DNA of 64,000 nt from Candidatus Pantoea bituminis (GTDB lineage: Bacteria; Pseudomonadota; Gammaproteobacteria; Enterobacterales; Enterobacteriaceae), in NCBI RefSeq assembly GCF_018842675.1, contig NZ_JAGTWO010000005.1, forward strand, positions 421,334-485,333, given 5' to 3'. Shown piece by piece: positions 30,210 to 42,976 of the stretch (its first letter is position 1; each line of letters opens with the position of its first letter). A program made the position numbers and the translations under genes. Below the pieces are notes generated by a model. It was given only the letters and a program-made list of their open reading frames with translations. It searched no databases and was not told the origin of the DNA.

Positions 30210-32275
30210 TTATTTTTGACGTCGGCGACCATCGAGATCGCGCAGCAACGTGGTGATCTCTGGATCACTGAATATCTGTTCCAGCGATGCGCTTAGCTTG
30301 CGCCGCCAGTTAGGATATTCGTTACACGTGCCGGGAACGTTGACCGGTGCGGCCATATCCAGCCAGTCTTCGGGCTGCAATCCCAGCAAGGCGCTGTTGC
30401 TGTCAGCCAGATAACGCTGCATAGCACGATTCAGGGATTTACCCATTAAGGTGCGCTGCGCCTGACGCCCGGCGCGTTTTGGCAGGCTACCGGTGCGATG
30501 CAGGCTGTGTAATAACGCCTGCTTAGCGGCCAGCCGTTGCTGATAAAGCCCCGCCAGGATCAGTTTATCGGGATAAAGCCCCAGTTGATTACCTAAGGTT
30601 AAATCGTCGCTTTGCCACCAACCGCGCAGTGTGGGCAGATCGTGTGTGGTGGCGACAGCCATTGCCTGGCGTGGCCAGTTTGCTGGCGCACGAAAACTTT
30701 GTGCGTTCGCCTGCTCAAAATAGAGCACCTTGTAGGAGTACACGCCACCCTCACGCAGCTTTTCGACGATGGCTTCGGGCACCGTGCCGAGATCTTCACC
30801 AATCACCATGCATTGATGGCGTTGGCTTTCCAGCGCAAGGATAGCCAGCAAATCGTCGATAGGGTAATTGACGTAAGCGCCATGCGCAGCGCTTTGTCCT
30901 ACGGGGATCCACCACAATCGCAGCAGCGCCATCACATGATCGATACGCAACGCTCCGCAGTCGCGCATATTAGCGCGCAACAGCGCAATCCAAGGGTCAA
31001 AGGCGCGTGCCCGCATGATCTGCGGATCCATCGGTGGTAACCCCCAATTCTGACCCAGCGGCCCAAGAATGTCAGGTGGTGCGCCAACGCTCGCCTGAAG
31101 GCAGTAGAGATCACGTTCGCTCCATGTTTCTGCTCCGCCTTGCGCGACGCCAACCGCTAAATCACGGTAAAGCCCGATCGGCATCGCCTGCTGCTGACAA
31201 ACCTGCCAGCACGCCGCGAATTGCTGAGCCGCCAGCCACTGTAGCCAGAGATAAAAGCGCACCTCGTCGGCGTGCTGTTGCGCGTAAGCGCGTACCGCGG
31301 GGTTGTCGGGATGCTGTAACGCCTCAGGCCAGGTTGGCCAGTCTCCGCTTGCAGGATTTTCTGCACGTTGTTTGGCGTGCAACGCATCAAACAAGGCTTG
31401 ATGCCGCAGGCTTTCACCGCCTTCGTCGATGAATGCCGCAAAGGCTTTCACGTTATCGTCGTTAAGCGCGCGCAGTTTGAATTGCTGCCACGCCAAACGC
31501 AACGCAGCCAGTTTCAACTGTGTCACAGCGGTATAGTCGACGTCCTGACATTCACGCGCTGCGGTGAGTGCCTGCTGCGTAGCCGCTGACAACCACCACG
31601 CTTGCGCTTGCGGTGAGTGTTGGAAATCGGGCAATGCTGCCACGTCGATATAGAGCATGTTGAGCCAGCGTCGCGACGAAGGGCTATAAGGGCTGGCGCT
31701 TTCAGGATCTGCCGGAAAAAGAGCGTGAATTGGGTTGAGGCCGATAAAGGCCCCACCGCGCGGGGCCAAGTCTTGCAACATCCGTTGCAGATCACCAAAG
31801 TCGCCTATGCCCCAGTTATCATCTGAGCGCAGCGTGTAGAGCTGAACGCAAGCGCCCCACAACGACTTGCCAGCCACCAGCGCGGGCGGCTCATAACAGC
31901 GTGACGGTGTCACAATAATACGGCAGCGGCGGGTCTCATCTTTTTGTATCAAGGTAAATTCGTGATATCCCATGGACAGCGCGGGCAAACGGAGCGGCTG
32001 ATTCCCATGACAACGACCAGACCAGTGCTCGCCTGCTTCGCTCACTAATTGCCACTGCGCCTCTGAATCGATGATCGGGTGCAGAATCAGCGGCTCACCG
32101 TCGCGGAAAATCGTGACCGGGGAAGCGAGGTCGCTAGCGCTGTTGGCGGTTGCATCATCGCCAGCAAACGCTGGCGGGTCACTAGTGGGATCGCCTGCGG
32201 CTGGCCATGTGCATTAATGAACTCGCTCGCAATAACGGCCTCAGCAAAGCCATCAAGATGGTTTTTCGGTTTCAT
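30210..32275 (-). CDS. malQ: 4-alpha-glucanotransferase (amylomaltase) MalQ (frameshifted as read)
   Basis: The start at 32275 (MKPKNHLDGFAEAV) lies 8 bases after the malP stop. The frame breaks at the C run (G4 on plus, 32119-32122); a fifth base restores LATSLPPVTIFRDGEPL and gives 688 residues (E. coli 694). The GH77 catalytic motifs are intact: FIGLNPIHALFPADPE, LRIDHVMALLRLWWIP with the nucleophile aspartate in RIDH, VIGEDLGTVP with the acid/base glutamate, and THDLPTLRGWW. It disproportionates maltodextrins in the cytoplasm. Second gene of malPQ. Confidence 0.93.
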
Positions 32276-32283
32276 AGCGATCC

Positions 32284-34692
32284 TCAGCGTGATGCTTGCC
32301 AGATACGATGCTGATAATCGCGGATAGCGCGATCGGAACTGAACATGCCACAGCGTGCGGTGTTAAGAATCGCCGCACGCGTCCAGGCATCTTGATCGCT
32401 CCAGAGCGCTTCTGCCTGGGCTTGTGCCTCCAGATACGCACGGAAATCAGCCAGTACCAGATAAGGATCGCCGCCTTTGGGGCCGATGCTGTGCAACAGC
32501 GACTCAAACGCTTCGGTATCGCCGTTGCTGAAGGTGCCGTTCTCCAGCGCTTTTAGCACCTGATCAAGCTGTTTGTCTTTTTTGCGCCACGTCTGCGGTG
32601 CATAGCCCGCTGCCTTCAGCGCACTGACTTGTTCTACGGTGTGACCAAAGATAAAGATATTGTCGCTGCCGACCTGTTCGGCAATCTCAACGTTTGCGCC
32701 GTCCAGCGTACCGATAGTCAAGGCGCCGTTTAAGGCCAGCTTCATATTGCCGGTGCCTGACGCTTCTTTACCGGCCGTTGAAATTTGCTCGGAAAGATCG
32801 GCGGCAGGGATCAGTCGCTCAGCCACCGAAACGTTGTAATCGGGGATAAATACCACTTTCAGGCGGTCGCCAACGCGTGGATCGTTGTTAACCGTCTCCG
32901 CCACTTTATTGATGGCATAGATGATATTTTTAGCCAGATAGTAGCCCGGTGCCGCTTTCGCACCAAACAACACCACGCGAGGAACCCGGTTAGCCTGCGG
33001 ATCGCTGACGATGGTTTGCCACAGCGCAATAATATGCAGCAGTGTCAGATGCTGGCGCTTGTATTCATGCAGGCGTTTGATCTGGACATCGAACATGGCA
33101 TTGGGATCGACATGAATGCTGGTACGTGCGGCTATCCAACGCGCCAGTTCTTCTTTATTTTGCTGCTTAATCGCGCGGTATTCAGCGCGGAACGCCGCAT
33201 CGTCGGCGTAATTCTCCAGCGCTTTCAGCGCATCAAGATCGTTGATCCACGGTTTCTGCAGCGTTTTGTCGATAAGCGCCGAGAGCGCAGGGTTGCACTG
33301 ATTGATCCAACGACGCGGCGTAATGCCATTGGTGACGTTGTGAAACTTCTGTGGCCAAAGCTGGTGGTATTCCGGGAAGAGATCCTGCACCACCAGTTTA
33401 GAGTGCAACGCAGCTACGCCATTCACCGCAAAACCGCCGGTGACGCAAAGATTCGCCATACGCAACTGGTTGTTATGTACCAGCGCCAGCTTGGCCCATT
33501 TTGCTTCATCGCCTGGCCATTGAGCGTCAACTTGCTGTTTTAACTGCGCATTGAGCGTATTGATGATCATCATGTGGCGCGGCAACAGGCTGCGCACCAT
33601 GCGTACATCCCAGCACTCTAGCGCTTCTGGCATTAAGGTATGGTTGGTATAGGCGAAGGTGCGCTGGGTGATTTTCAAGGCTTGATCCCAGCTCAGTTGA
33701 TGTTCATCAAGCAGCAGGCGCAGCAGTTCAGGAATCGCTAAAGTTGGATGTGTGTCATTGAGTTGAATCACTTCATAGTCGGGTAGCGTTTCAATGGTGC
33801 GTCCTGCCTGATGGTGGCGGCGCAAAATGTCTACCAACGTACAGGCGCACTGAAAATATTGCTGCATCAGACGCAATTTCTTGCCGGCCTGATGATTGTC
33901 ATTAGGGTAAAGCACCTTGGTCAGTTTCTCTGCATCAATGCCTTGCTGCTCGGCCCGCAGAAAATCGCCGTCGTTGAAACGGCTGAGGTCAAAAGGTTGA
34001 GCATGTTTTGCCTGCCAAAGACGCAGCGGCTGGGTGACACCGTTTTGATAGCCAACAACCGGCAGATCCCAGGCTTCACCTAACAGTTGATACGCAGGTT
34101 GCCAGCGTGATTCGCCATTTTCTTTGATGATCTTGCCACCCAAACCGACCTGAACATTCAGCGCAGCGTTGTGGTTGAACCAAGGGTAGCGATCGCGCTG
34201 CCAGTCATCGGGTGATTCATGCTGTGCGCCGTCAACAAAGCGTTGGCGAAACAGGCCGTATTGATAGTTAAGCCCATAGCCGATAGCGGGTTGGCCTACG
34301 GTTGCCATTGAGTCAAGGAAACAGGCGGCAAGTCGGCCCAGGCCGCCGTTACCCAAGGCGGGATCGGTTTCACGTTCCAGAATATCGCTGAGCGTGACAT
34401 CAAAAGTGGAAAGGACGTCATTCACCCCGTTATACCAGCCGAGGTTCAGCAGATTATTGCCGGTCAAACGCCCAATCAGAAACTCCATCGAAAGGTAATT
34501 TACGTGGTGCTGCGGGGCAGACGTTGGCGCTGTTACGGCAGGTTGTTCCGCCACACTCTCTGCGAGCGCGCCGCTAAGGGCTTGCCACCATTGCGAGCGC
34601 GTCATTTCGCGGGCATCGCGTAAACCAAAGCGTTGCCACTGACGTGTCAGGGCATTCGTGAAGCTGGAGGGATCAAATTGATGCTGTGTCAT
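32284..34692 (-). CDS. malP: Maltodextrin phosphorylase MalP
   Basis: The 802-residue product (E. coli 797) is a GT35 phosphorylase. The pyridoxal-phosphate lysine lies in [20 protein letters not shown], and the N-terminal segment [15 protein letters not shown] is intact. It releases glucose 1-phosphate from maltodextrins produced by MalQ. It is first gene of malPQ, divergent from malT across about 280 bases that carry MalT-box-like repeats. Confidence 0.97.
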   Translation of the reverse strand: MTQHQFDPSSFTNALTRQWQRFGLRDAREMTRSQWWQALSGALAESVAEQPAVTAPTSAPQHHVNYLSMEFLIGRLTGNNLLNLGWYNGVNDVLSTFDVTLSDILERETDPALGNGGLGRLAACFLDSMATVGQPAIGYGLNYQYGLFRQRFVDGAQHESPDDWQRDRYPWFNHNAALNVQVGLGGKIIKENGESRWQPAYQLLGEAWDLPVVGYQNGVTQPLRLWQAKHAQPFDLSRFNDGDFLRAEQQGIDAEKLTKVLYPNDNHQAGKKLRLMQQYFQCACTLVDILRRHHQAGRTIETLPDYEVIQLNDTHPTLAIPELLRLLLDEHQLSWDQALKITQRTFAYTNHTLMPEALECWDVRMVRSLLPRHMMIINTLNAQLKQQVDAQWPGDEAKWAKLALVHNNQLRMANLCVTGGFAVNGVAALHSKLVVQDLFPEYHQLWPQKFHNVTNGITPRRWINQCNPALSALIDKTLQKPWINDLDALKALENYADDAAFRAEYRAIKQQNKEELARWIAARTSIHVDPNAMFDVQIKRLHEYKRQHLTLLHIIALWQTIVSDPQANRVPRVVLFGAKAAPGYYLAKNIIYAINKVAETVNNDPRVGDRLKVVFIPDYNVSVAERLIPAADLSEQISTAGKEASGTGNMKLALNGALTIGTLDGANVEIAEQVGSDNIFIFGHTVEQVSALKAAGYAPQTWRKKDKQLDQVLKALENGTFSNGDTEAFESLLHSIGPKGGDPYLVLADFRAYLEAQAQAEALWSDQDAWTRAAILNTARCGMFSSDRAIRDYQHRIWQASR

Positions 34693-34755
34693 GGCTAGGT
34701 TGTCCTGTCAGAGCGGTAGGTCAGAATGCGTACCAGTTTGCCCGTCCAGCTTGTA

Positions 34756-34795
34756 CCCATCCTCCTCCTCCTCAGAATTACGCAGGGAGGATGAG
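34756..34795. promoter_or_regulatory. MalT-box-like sites in the malP/malT intergenic region
   Basis: Minus-strand GGAGGATGGG (34756-34765) and an overlapping run of GGAGGAGG repeats, plus plus-strand GGGAGGATGAG (34785-34795), flank the malP promoter position. This resembles the E. coli malPp arrangement. A partial CRP-like TGTGATTAACCCCACT lies nearer malT (about 34839-34854), in keeping with CRP-dependent malT expression. Confidence 0.6.
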
Positions 34796-34974
34796 CAGGG
34801 TGGAGAAAGCTAAGGCTTATCTGAAACCGGCGCAGGAGTGTGATTAACCCCACTTTTGTAAAGATCAGTTAATCGGTCTGCTTGCATTCAGTACCCGAAT
34901 GTTTGAACGTGTGAGGATTAATTACGAAGCGTAAAAAAATGATGCGTTAATCCTTCCTGGAGTTGTATACGCCA

Positions 34975-37676
34975 ATGTTAATACCCTCAAAACTGAGTCG
35001 GCCCGTGCGCCTCGAAAGCACCGTGATACGTGAACGCCTACTACAAAAACTCACGGCAGCCGGTAATTATCGTCTGGTGTTAGTCACCAGCCCGGCAGGC
35101 TATGGTAAAACGACACTTGTATCACAATGGGCAGCCGGCAAAACGCATCTCGGCTGGTATTCACTGGACGAGGGCGATAATCAGGCAGAACGCTTTGCCG
35201 ATTACTTGATTGCCGCCTTACAGCAGGCAAGCAATGGCGGCTGTCCACGCAGCGAGGCCCTTGCTCAGAAGCGGCAGTATGTCAATCTCAATGCGTTGTT
35301 TTCGCAGCTGTTTATTGAGCTGGCGGAGTGGCAACAGCCGCTGTGGCTGATCGTCGATGATTACCATCTCATCACGAACAGTGCGATCCATGACGCGATG
35401 CGTTTCTTCTTGCGTCATCAGCCAGAAAATCTCACGTTAATTTTGCTGTCACGTAATCTGCCACAGCTTGGCATTGCCAATCTGCGCGTGCGCGAGCAGT
35501 TAATTGAATTGGGCAGCCAGCAGTTGGCGTTTACCCATCAGGAAGCGAAACAGTTTTTTGATTGTCGGTTGCCCTCACCGCTGGAAACCGAAGAGAGCGG
35601 TCGCTTGTGCGATGACGTCGCGGGCTGGGCCACAGCTTTACAGCTTATTGCGTTATCTGCACGCCAGGGTGCGAGTTCAGCGCAGCACTCGGCGCGCCGT
35701 CTTTCAGGAATTAATGCCAGCCATCTCGCCGATTATCTGGTTGAAGAGGTGCTGGATAATGTCGATCTGCCTACACGTAACTTCTTGTTAAAAAGCGCCT
35801 TGCTGCGTTCAATGAATGATGTGCTTATCGCGTGTGTGACACGCGAAGAGAATGGCCAGATGCGGCTGGAAGAGATTGAGCGTCAGGGGCTGTTTTTGCA
35901 ACGGATGGACGATTCCGGCAGTTGGTTTAGCTATCATCCGCTGTTCGGCAGTTTTCTGCGTCAGCGTTGCGAATGGGAACTGGCTGCCGAACTGCCTGCG
36001 ATTCATCGTGCGGCGGCGGAAAGCTGGATGGCGCAAGGCTTTCCCGGTGAAGCGATTCATCATGCGCTGGCTTCTGGCGATGCCAGCATGCTGCGCGACG
36101 TGTTATTGGAACACGCCTGGACGTTGTTCAATCAGAGCGAACTGGCGCTACTTGAAACCTCACTCAAGGCGCTGCCGTGGGAGATGACGCTTGAGAACCC
36201 GAAGCTGCTGCTGCTGCAAGCCTGGTTGATGCAGAGCCAGCACCGTTTTTCTGAAGTAAACAGTTTGCTGGCACGCTTCGAACACGCCTCCAGCTGCGAA
36301 ATTGATGAAGCGCTGCGCGGCGAATTTAACGCGCTGCGCGCGCAGGTCGCAATCAATGATGGCGATACGGATGAAGCCGAGCGCCTGGCGAGAGTGGCGC
36401 TTGAAACCCTGCCGGCTACGCGCCACTACAGTCGCATTGTGGCGACATCTGTGCACGGTGAAGTGATGCACTGCAAAGGCGATCTGGTGAATTCACTTAA
36501 GCTGATGCGCCAAACGGAACAGATGGCGCGCCGCGATGAAGCCTGGCATTACGCGCTGTGGAGCCTAATCCAGCAAAGCGAGATCCTCTTTGCTCAAGGA
36601 TTTTTGCAAGCGGCTTATGAAACCCAAGAAAGGGCCTTTGTACTGGTGAGCGAACAGCATCTTGCTCAGTTCCCGTTACATGAATTTTTGCTGCGCATTC
36701 GTGCACAATTGCTCTGGGCGTGGGGACGGCTTGATGAGGCGGAGCACGCCGCGCGCGAAGGCATCAAGGTGTTAACCGGTTATCAGCCGCAGCAGCAAAT
36801 CCAATGCCTTGGCCTGTTGGTTCAATGCTCTTTAGCGCGCGGTAATCTGGATAATGCACGCAGCTACCTTAACCGACTTGAGAATTTGCTTAACAACGGC
36901 AGCTGGCACAGCGACTGGATCGCTAACGCTGACAAAGTACGCGTGATCTACTGGCAGATGACAGGCGATGAACAAAGCGCCGCTAGCTGGATGCGGCAAA
37001 CGCCAAAGCCCGCCTTTGCCAACAACCATTTCTTGCAAGGACAGTGGCGCAATATTGCGCGTGCGCAGATTCTGCTGGGGGATATGAACCAGGCCGAAGT
37101 GGTGCTTGAAGAGCTGAATGACAATGCACGTGCGCTGCGGCTGATGAGTGACATGAACCGCAACCTGCTGTTGATGAACCAGATCTATTGGCAAACCGAT
37201 CGCAAAGTTGAAGCGCAGCGCACGCTGATTGAGGCGCTCCAGCTCGCGCGCAGCACCGGTTTTATCAGCCATTTTGTCATTGAAGGGGAAATGATGGCGC
37301 AGCAGCTGCGTCAGCTGATTCAGCTAAACACCCTCAATGAGCTTGATAGTCATCGTGCCCGTCGGATCCTGCTGGAAATTAATAAATATCATCGTCACAA
37401 ATTCGCCCATTTTGATGAAAGCTTTATCAGCCGTTTGCTCAATCATCCTGACGTGCCTGAATTGATTCGCACCAGCCCCTTAACCCAGCGTGAATGGCAG
37501 GTATTGGGGCTGATTTATTCAGGTTATAGCAACGATCAGATTGCCGGAGAACTGGCGGTAGCGGCGACAACGATCAAAACCCATATTCGTAATTTGTATC
37601 AGAAACTGGGGTCACGCATCGCGCTGAGGCGATGAACCGTGCGCAGTCGCTGTTGAGGATGATGGGCTACGTTTAG
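34975..37676 (+). CDS. malT: MalT, ATP-dependent transcriptional activator of the maltose regulon (frameshifted at 3' end as read)
   Basis: The canonical start [13 protein letters not shown] is at 34975. The STAND-type NTPase Walker A is [14 protein letters not shown] (about residues 37-50) and Walker B is [12 protein letters not shown] long helical-repeat sensor domain follows, then a LuxR-type helix-turn-helix ([25 protein letters not shown] and [15 protein letters not shown]). As read the protein ends SRIALRR because the G run 37608-37611 has four bases. A fifth gives [13 protein letters not shown] and a stop at 37674-37676, for 900 residues (E. coli 901). It senses maltotriose with ATP and activates mal promoters. 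Confidence 0.93.
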
Positions 37677-37993
37677 CCTGACTGAGACGATTTTGTGCCG
37701 GCGATATAAGGCGAATCTCCTTCTTGCCAATCGGTGTAATAATGCGGTCAGTTATTCACCGATTAAACAATCCTGCTTCTAAGGATTATTTCTATATAAA
37801 GCTGATTTTACGTCTGTTATTAAGCGCAAGCGGCAGAAAAGTAAAAGCCGTAATAGTGCTTTTTTAAGCGGAAATATCACAAGGCTTTGCAGGATAAAAA
37901 AGACAAATAATTCTGTCAGAATAACTGCGCGTTTTTTTGAGTGCGTTTTTTGTTATTTTACGCGCTAATTTATTTTTATAGTTCGAGGATACG
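37677..37993 (+). other. AT-rich leader between malT and the NCS1 permease
   Basis: About 317 bases with no credible gene and several homopolymer T and A tracts. No clear terminator for malT, PurR site or purine riboswitch was recognised. It presumably contains the permease promoter. Confidence 0.5.
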
Positions 37994-39385
37994 GTGAATA
38001 CTCAATCACTCCAAAATAATCTTATTGAGGATAAATCAGTAGATTATGTACCTGAATCGGAACGTCATGGTAAACCCCGTAGCCTGTTTACGCTTTGGTT
38101 TTGTACTAACATCGCGCCCCTGGCGATTGTCAGTGGTGCTATTGCAACAGAAACGTTTCATCTTAATGTTATTGCAGCATTAACGGCGATTATCGCGGGT
38201 CATATGTTCGGCGGTTTGTTTCTGGCGCTGACATCCGCTCAGGGCCCGAAAGTCGGCATTCCCCAGATGGTACAAAGCCGGGCGCAGTTTGGACGTTACG
38301 GCTCGCTGTTAATGATATGTTTCACGACAGTGATATATTTGGGTTTTTTCATCTCAAATATATCGCTCTCTGGCAAGGTGATTAATAACGTCATTCCGAC
38401 GATTCCGGTTACTCTCGCGACAATTATTGGTGCCATTTTGGCAACCTTTATCGGCATGGTGGGATACCATTTTATTCATAAGATAAACAAAATTGGTGCC
38501 TGGGTAATGGGCGCGGCGCTGATTGTCGGTCTGATATTGATGATGTTGCAACCCTTGCCAGCTGATTTCTGGGAACGCGGCAGTATCAGTGCGGCGGGCT
38601 GGTTCGGCACCTTCTGTATCGGTGCGGTTTGGCAGATTAGCTTTTCACCCTATACCTCAGATTACTCACGTTACCTGCCAGCCAATGTTGGCATTGCGAA
38701 GCCCTTCATCGCCACCTACTTAGGCGCGTGCGGCGGGACTATTCTGGCGTTTGTGTTTGGCATGATGGCGGTGAATATTGCGCCAACCAGCGATGCCATG
38801 ATGTCTGTACGCCATGCTACTGGCTGGTTAGGGCCAGTTTTAATGGTGCTGTTTCTGATTAATATCATCTGCCACAACTCCATGAATTTATATGGCGCGG
38901 TGCTTTCGCTGATAACTGCAGTGCAAACCTTTCGCCCCAAATGGTCCCCCGGCGCATCCGTGCGCATGATATTTTCTGCCTCGCTGTTAATTGGCGGTGT
39001 GCTGGTGGCGTTGGGTGCTTCAGATAACTTCGTGGCACTCTTTATTAACGTTATTCTGGCGTTGATTTCAGTATTAATCCCGTGGAGCGTGATTAACCTA
39101 ATCGACTTCTATTATGTTAATAAGCAGCATTATCATATTCCGTCTATTTTTCGTGCTGATGGTGGACGCTACGGCTTAGTGAATACGCAAGCATTGGTAG
39201 TTTATTTCTGCGGGATTATTGTGCAGGTGCCTTTTGTAGAGAATGCCTTTTTCTCCGGTCCTTATGCGAAGTTGGTTCCCGGCGCCAATATTTCGTGGAT
39301 TATCGGTTTAGTGATTACCAGCATGCTTTATCCATTGGCGCATCGTAAGCCCAATGCCGTGCAGAAAGAGGCACGAAGCAGTTAA
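37994..39385 (+). CDS. NCS1-family cytosine/purine permease (CodB-like)
   Basis: The 463-residue protein has 12 predicted membrane segments and NCS1 hallmarks: TLWFCTNIAPLAIVSGAIA in helix 1, GPKVGIPQMVQSRAQFG, and FSPYTSDYSRYLP. It starts at GTG 37994, 4 bases after GAGGAT, with no nearby ATG that fits. It imports a nucleobase or related compound by cation symport. No deaminase or catabolic gene is adjacent, so the substrate (cytosine, purine, allantoin or other) cannot be set by context. A terminator follows. Confidence 0.88.
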   Translation: MNTQSLQNNLIEDKSVDYVPESERHGKPRSLFTLWFCTNIAPLAIVSGAIATETFHLNVIAALTAIIAGHMFGGLFLALTSAQGPKVGIPQMVQSRAQFGRYGSLLMICFTTVIYLGFFISNISLSGKVINNVIPTIPVTLATIIGAILATFIGMVGYHFIHKINKIGAWVMGAALIVGLILMMLQPLPADFWERGSISAAGWFGTFCIGAVWQISFSPYTSDYSRYLPANVGIAKPFIATYLGACGGTILAFVFGMMAVNIAPTSDAMMSVRHATGWLGPVLMVLFLINIICHNSMNLYGAVLSLITAVQTFRPKWSPGASVRMIFSASLLIGGVLVALGASDNFVALFINVILALISVLIPWSVINLIDFYYVNKQHYHIPSIFRADGGRYGLVNTQALVVYFCGIIVQVPFVENAFFSGPYAKLVPGANISWIIGLVITSMLYPLAHRKPNAVQKEARSS

Positions 39386-39420
39386 TCAATAAGGCATTTA
39401 CTCTTTGATTAACCGTGATT

Positions 39421-39456
39421 AAAAAGGCGAGACAGAAAGCGTGTCTCGCCTTTTTT
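39421..39456 (+). terminator. Terminator of the NCS1 permease gene
   Basis: AAAAAGGCGAGACA pairs with TGTCTCGCCTTTTT around a short loop, with a T-rich end. Confidence 0.9.
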
Positions 39457-39935
39457 ATTGTATAAGCAGAGGCTTTTTCTTGGTATATCTGCTGCCCATT
39501 ATCTAAGCTGTTGTTTGAATAACAGTGCGCACATCATCCTTTACAGGAGTAAAGTGTCAACGGTGTAAAACGCTATTATTGTGTTAGCGTTCGAAATGTC
39601 AGTCAGTAAATAATCGACAACGAGAGAGATATTTTCACACAATGCCATCAGGTATTTTAGCGAAAATGAATGATCTCTTTTTCCGAGAAGCCAGTAATAG
39701 CCGCAATAGCCTGAAGTGAAAGCCCCATTTTTTGAGGTTCATTACCTGGATATGTGCCTGACTGTTTGAGCACAGCACTCTGGTTGTTGCATCACGCTTT
39801 TGGCACGTTTTATTTTTATTCTGTGTGGTTGCGTTAACGTGATTTTGTAGGTTAATCAGCATAAGTCATTCCCTTTAACAGGATGATTTTTAGAATATAG
39901 CGCAGTGGTAAAGCGGCCTTATCACATTGCTATTA
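39457..39935. other. Intergenic region between permease and katG terminators
   Basis: About 480 bases with no feature I can support. The only longer frame (39635-39862, minus, 75 codons) has no recognisable domain and only a weak ribosome site. Confidence 0.4.
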
Positions 39936-39973
39936 AAGAAAAAACCCGGGAAAGAGAGATTTCCTTTCCCGGG
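39936..39973 (-). terminator. Terminator of katG
   Basis: The 10-bp stem CCCGGGAAAG (39945-39954) pairs with CTTTCCCGGG (39964-39973). On the minus strand it runs into a T-rich tract. Confidence 0.9.
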
Positions 39974-39981
39974 CTTGATTC

Positions 39982-42162
39982 TTAAAGCAGGTCGAAGCGA
40001 TCCAGATTCATCACTTTCGTCCAGGCGGCGACGAAGTCTTTAACGAACTTCTCTTTAGCATCGCTGCTGGCATAGACTTCTGCCACTGAGCGCAGGATGG
40101 CATTGGAACCGAATACCAGGTCAGTACGCGTTGCGGTGAATTTCTCTTCGCCGCTAACACGATCGCGTCCCGTAAACAGTTCCGAAGTGACGTCGGTCGC
40201 TTTCCACTCGGTACGCATATCCAGCAGATTGACAAAGAAGTCATTGCTGAGCACGCCGGAACGGCCAGTAAACACGCCATGCTGGCTGCCATCGAAATTG
40301 GTGCCGATAGCACGCAGACCGCCCACCAGCGCCGTCAATTCCGTGGTTGTCAGCGTCAACTGCTGCGCTTTATCAATCAACAGCGCCTCAGTTGAGGTGC
40401 CATTCAATACACCACGATAGTTACGGAAACCATCAGCAGCCGGCTTCATCAGATTAAATGAATCTACATCTGTTTGATCCTGACGAGCATCAACACGACC
40501 GGCCGTGAAAGGCACGCTGATATTAACATCAGCGGCTGCCGCAGCCTGCTCAACACCCACAACACCGGCCAGCACAATGACGTCAGCCAGTGATGCTTTG
40601 CCTGAAGCTTGCTGGATTGATTCCAACACCGAAAGGGCATGTGCAACGTGCGCATTCACTTCCCATTCTCTTTGTGGAGCCAGCGCCAGGCGGGCACCAT
40701 TCGCACCGCCGCGCTTGTCGCCGCCACGGAAGGTTGAAGCAGAGGCCCAGGCAACAGAAACCAGTTCACCGACAGAAAGGCCAGCATTGGCAATGTCTGT
40801 TTTCAAACGCGCAATATCTTCAGCGTTTGGCGTATGAACTGCCTGCGGCAGCGGATCCTGCCAAATCAGATCTTCTTTTGGCACTTCCGGCCCGATGTAA
40901 CGCGCTTTTGGCCCCATATCTCTGTGGGTCAGCTTGTACCAGGCACGCGCAAACGACTCATTAAACGCCTGCGGATCGTTCAGGAAACGACGCGAAATCT
41001 TTTCAAACTCAGGATCGAAGCGCAGCGTCAGGTCTGTTACCAGCATGGTTGGCTTGCGTTTCTTCTCTGAATTGAAAGGATCAGGAATGATTTCATCGGC
41101 ATCCACGGCTTCAAACTGAATAGCGCCAGCTGGGCTGCGTGTCTGTACCCACTCATACTTGAACAGGTTCTCAAAGAAGTAGTTGCTCCATTGCGTTGGC
41201 GTTTGCGTCCACGCAACTTCCAGACCCGATGTAATGGCATCTGCACCTACACCGCTGCCATGGCTATTGACCCAACCCAAGCCTTGAGCTTCAATCGGCG
41301 CGGCTTCAGGATCGTCACCAACATGGCTGGCTGCGGCTGCACCATGGGTTTTACCCAGCGTGTGGCCACCCGCGATCAGCGCAACGATTTCTTCGTCGTT
41401 CATACCCATGTTACCGAAAGTGGCGCGAATCGCTGGCGCTGCCGAAGCGGGATTGCCGCTGTTATTTGGGCCTTCCGGGTTAACGTAAATCAAGCCCATC
41501 TCGGTCGCACCTAACGGAGCCTGCGCCAGAGATTCAGGGTGACGATGTTCGAGCCAGGTTTTTTCATCACCCCAGTTCACATCCTGATCCGGTTCCCAGA
41601 CATCTTCACGTCCGGCACCAAAGCCAAAGGTGCGGAAACCGGCGTTTTCCAACGCCACGTTGCCTGCCAGAATATAGAGGTCAGCCCAGGAAATTTTCTG
41701 ACCATATTTCTGCTTAACTGGCCACAACAGGCGACGCGCTTTATCCAGGCTGACGTTATCTGGCCAGGAGTTTAAGGGTGCAAAGCGCTGCTGACCGCGA
41801 CCGGAACCGCCACGACCATCAACGGCGCGATAAGTACCTGCACTGTGCCATGCCATGCGGATGAAAAGGCCAATATAGCTGCCCCAATCCGCAGGCCACC
41901 AGGGCTGTGAGTCGGTCAATAATGCCTTGATATCGCCTTTCAGGGCGAAATAGTCGAGTTGGCTGAACGCTTCACGATAATTGAATGTTTCGCCCAATGG
42001 ATTAGAGCGATTAGAGTGTTGATTTAGCAGGTCTACCCGCAGCTGCTTTGGCCACCAGTCACGGCTCGCCGTACCCGCGCCCGCGCTTTGATCTGGCGTA
42101 CTTTGATGGAAGGGGCATTTACCTGCAGCTAACGTGTTGTGTGTATCTTCTGTCGAACTCAT
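39982..42162 (-). CDS. katG: Bifunctional catalase-peroxidase KatG
   Basis: A 726-residue haem enzyme (E. coli 726) with duplicated peroxidase domains. The distal site [12 protein letters not shown] contains the Arg, Trp and His of catalase-peroxidases, and the Trp belongs to the Met-Tyr-Trp adduct. The proximal haem ligand is in [13 protein letters not shown]. The C-terminal half is the degenerate second domain. It removes hydrogen peroxide in the cytoplasm. Its start is divergent from a VOC gene. Regulation by OxyR is expected from E. coli but no clean site was found. Confidence 0.97.
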   Translation of the reverse strand: MSSTEDTHNTLAAGKCPFHQSTPDQSAGAGTASRDWWPKQLRVDLLNQHSNRSNPLGETFNYREAFSQLDYFALKGDIKALLTDSQPWWPADWGSYIGLFIRMAWHSAGTYRAVDGRGGSGRGQQRFAPLNSWPDNVSLDKARRLLWPVKQKYGQKISWADLYILAGNVALENAGFRTFGFGAGREDVWEPDQDVNWGDEKTWLEHRHPESLAQAPLGATEMGLIYVNPEGPNNSGNPASAAPAIRATFGNMGMNDEEIVALIAGGHTLGKTHGAAAASHVGDDPEAAPIEAQGLGWVNSHGSGVGADAITSGLEVAWTQTPTQWSNYFFENLFKYEWVQTRSPAGAIQFEAVDADEIIPDPFNSEKKRKPTMLVTDLTLRFDPEFEKISRRFLNDPQAFNESFARAWYKLTHRDMGPKARYIGPEVPKEDLIWQDPLPQAVHTPNAEDIARLKTDIANAGLSVGELVSVAWASASTFRGGDKRGGANGARLALAPQREWEVNAHVAHALSVLESIQQASGKASLADVIVLAGVVGVEQAAAAADVNISVPFTAGRVDARQDQTDVDSFNLMKPAADGFRNYRGVLNGTSTEALLIDKAQQLTLTTTELTALVGGLRAIGTNFDGSQHGVFTGRSGVLSNDFFVNLLDMRTEWKATDVTSELFTGRDRVSGEEKFTATRTDLVFGSNAILRSVAEVYASSDAKEKFVKDFVAAWTKVMNLDRFDLL

Positions 42163-42400
42163 TGTTATTCTCCGTTTCGGTTTCGTAACAAGATATAGCG
42201 GCAGATTGATAACTCCTACCTGTATTAATCTACGGATTTGATAGCCTTTACCTTTTGTTTGCGCAAAGGGGTCAAAAGGGTGAGCAAACTCACAGTGTGC
42301 TTCGTCATGACATAACCGCGCAGCAGTTAAGCACCAGCGATCAACTGTTAATTACTGCTTGTGACATCCTCAGATTCCAGCGATTTCAAGGAGCAGGGAT

Positions 42401-42837
42401 ATGTCAGCGAACGATATCGGATTTAGCCATGTGGCATTACAGGTGAGAGATCTGCAAAAAGTATCGATTTTTACCAGCGCTATGCCGATATGCAGGTGAT
42501 TCATCAGCGCGAGCCAGGCATAGCTGAGGCGCAGAAAGTCGCCTGGCTTTCAGACTTAACGCGTCCGTTTGCGTTGGTCTTGGTTCAGTCTCAGGTCAGC
42601 GTGGATACGCCGCTCGGGCCATTTGGTCATATTGGTGTGGCGTGTCGCAGCCAGGAAGAGATTGATGCCAAAGTCAAACTGGCTGAACAGGAAGGGATTT
42701 TGCGGCGGGCAGCTCAGCAATCATTGCCGCCAGTAGGCTACTGGGCATTTTTTAATGACCCGGATGGAAATACGCTTGAACTCTCTTACGGCCAGCAAAT
42801 TGGTATGGAGATTATTATGGCGCGTCAGTGTTCATAA
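42401..42837 (+). CDS. VOC (glyoxalase/dioxygenase-fold) protein (frameshifted as read)
   Basis: ATG 42401 follows AAGGAGCAGGGAT. The N terminus MSANDIGFSHVALQVRDLQK runs into the A5 run 42456-42460. A sixth A gives LQKSIDFYQRYADMQVIHQ and a 145-residue protein ending at 42837. Metal-site candidates typical of the fold are the His of FSHVALQV, the His of FGHIGVAC and the Glu of DGNTLELSYG. A glyoxalase or dioxygenase activity is possible; no partner gene gives a hint. Confidence 0.8.
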
Positions 42838-42976
42838 AAAAGCGTATTTAAAGGCTGTCGTGTTTGGCCTTTTATGGCAGTGGCCCTCCATGGCACCGAG
42901 TGAAATAACCTCTGAATAATCAAGCGTGGTTGCGCTAAAGCGGAGATGAAAACCGGGGACGTTGAACCTGAAGCCG

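Noticed and set aside
37677..37993. Possible purine riboswitch or PurR site before the NCS1 permease
   Set aside because: No conserved riboswitch core or ACGCAAACGT-type operator was found.
39635..39862. 75-codon minus-strand frame between the NCS1 permease and katG
   Set aside because: AAAGGGA lies upstream, but the protein is basic, lacks any known domain and resembles chance coding in AT-rich DNA.
42190..42245. Possible OxyR site upstream of katG
   Set aside because: ATAG/CTAC-like tetramers occur but the 7-base spacing of the OxyR consensus is not met.
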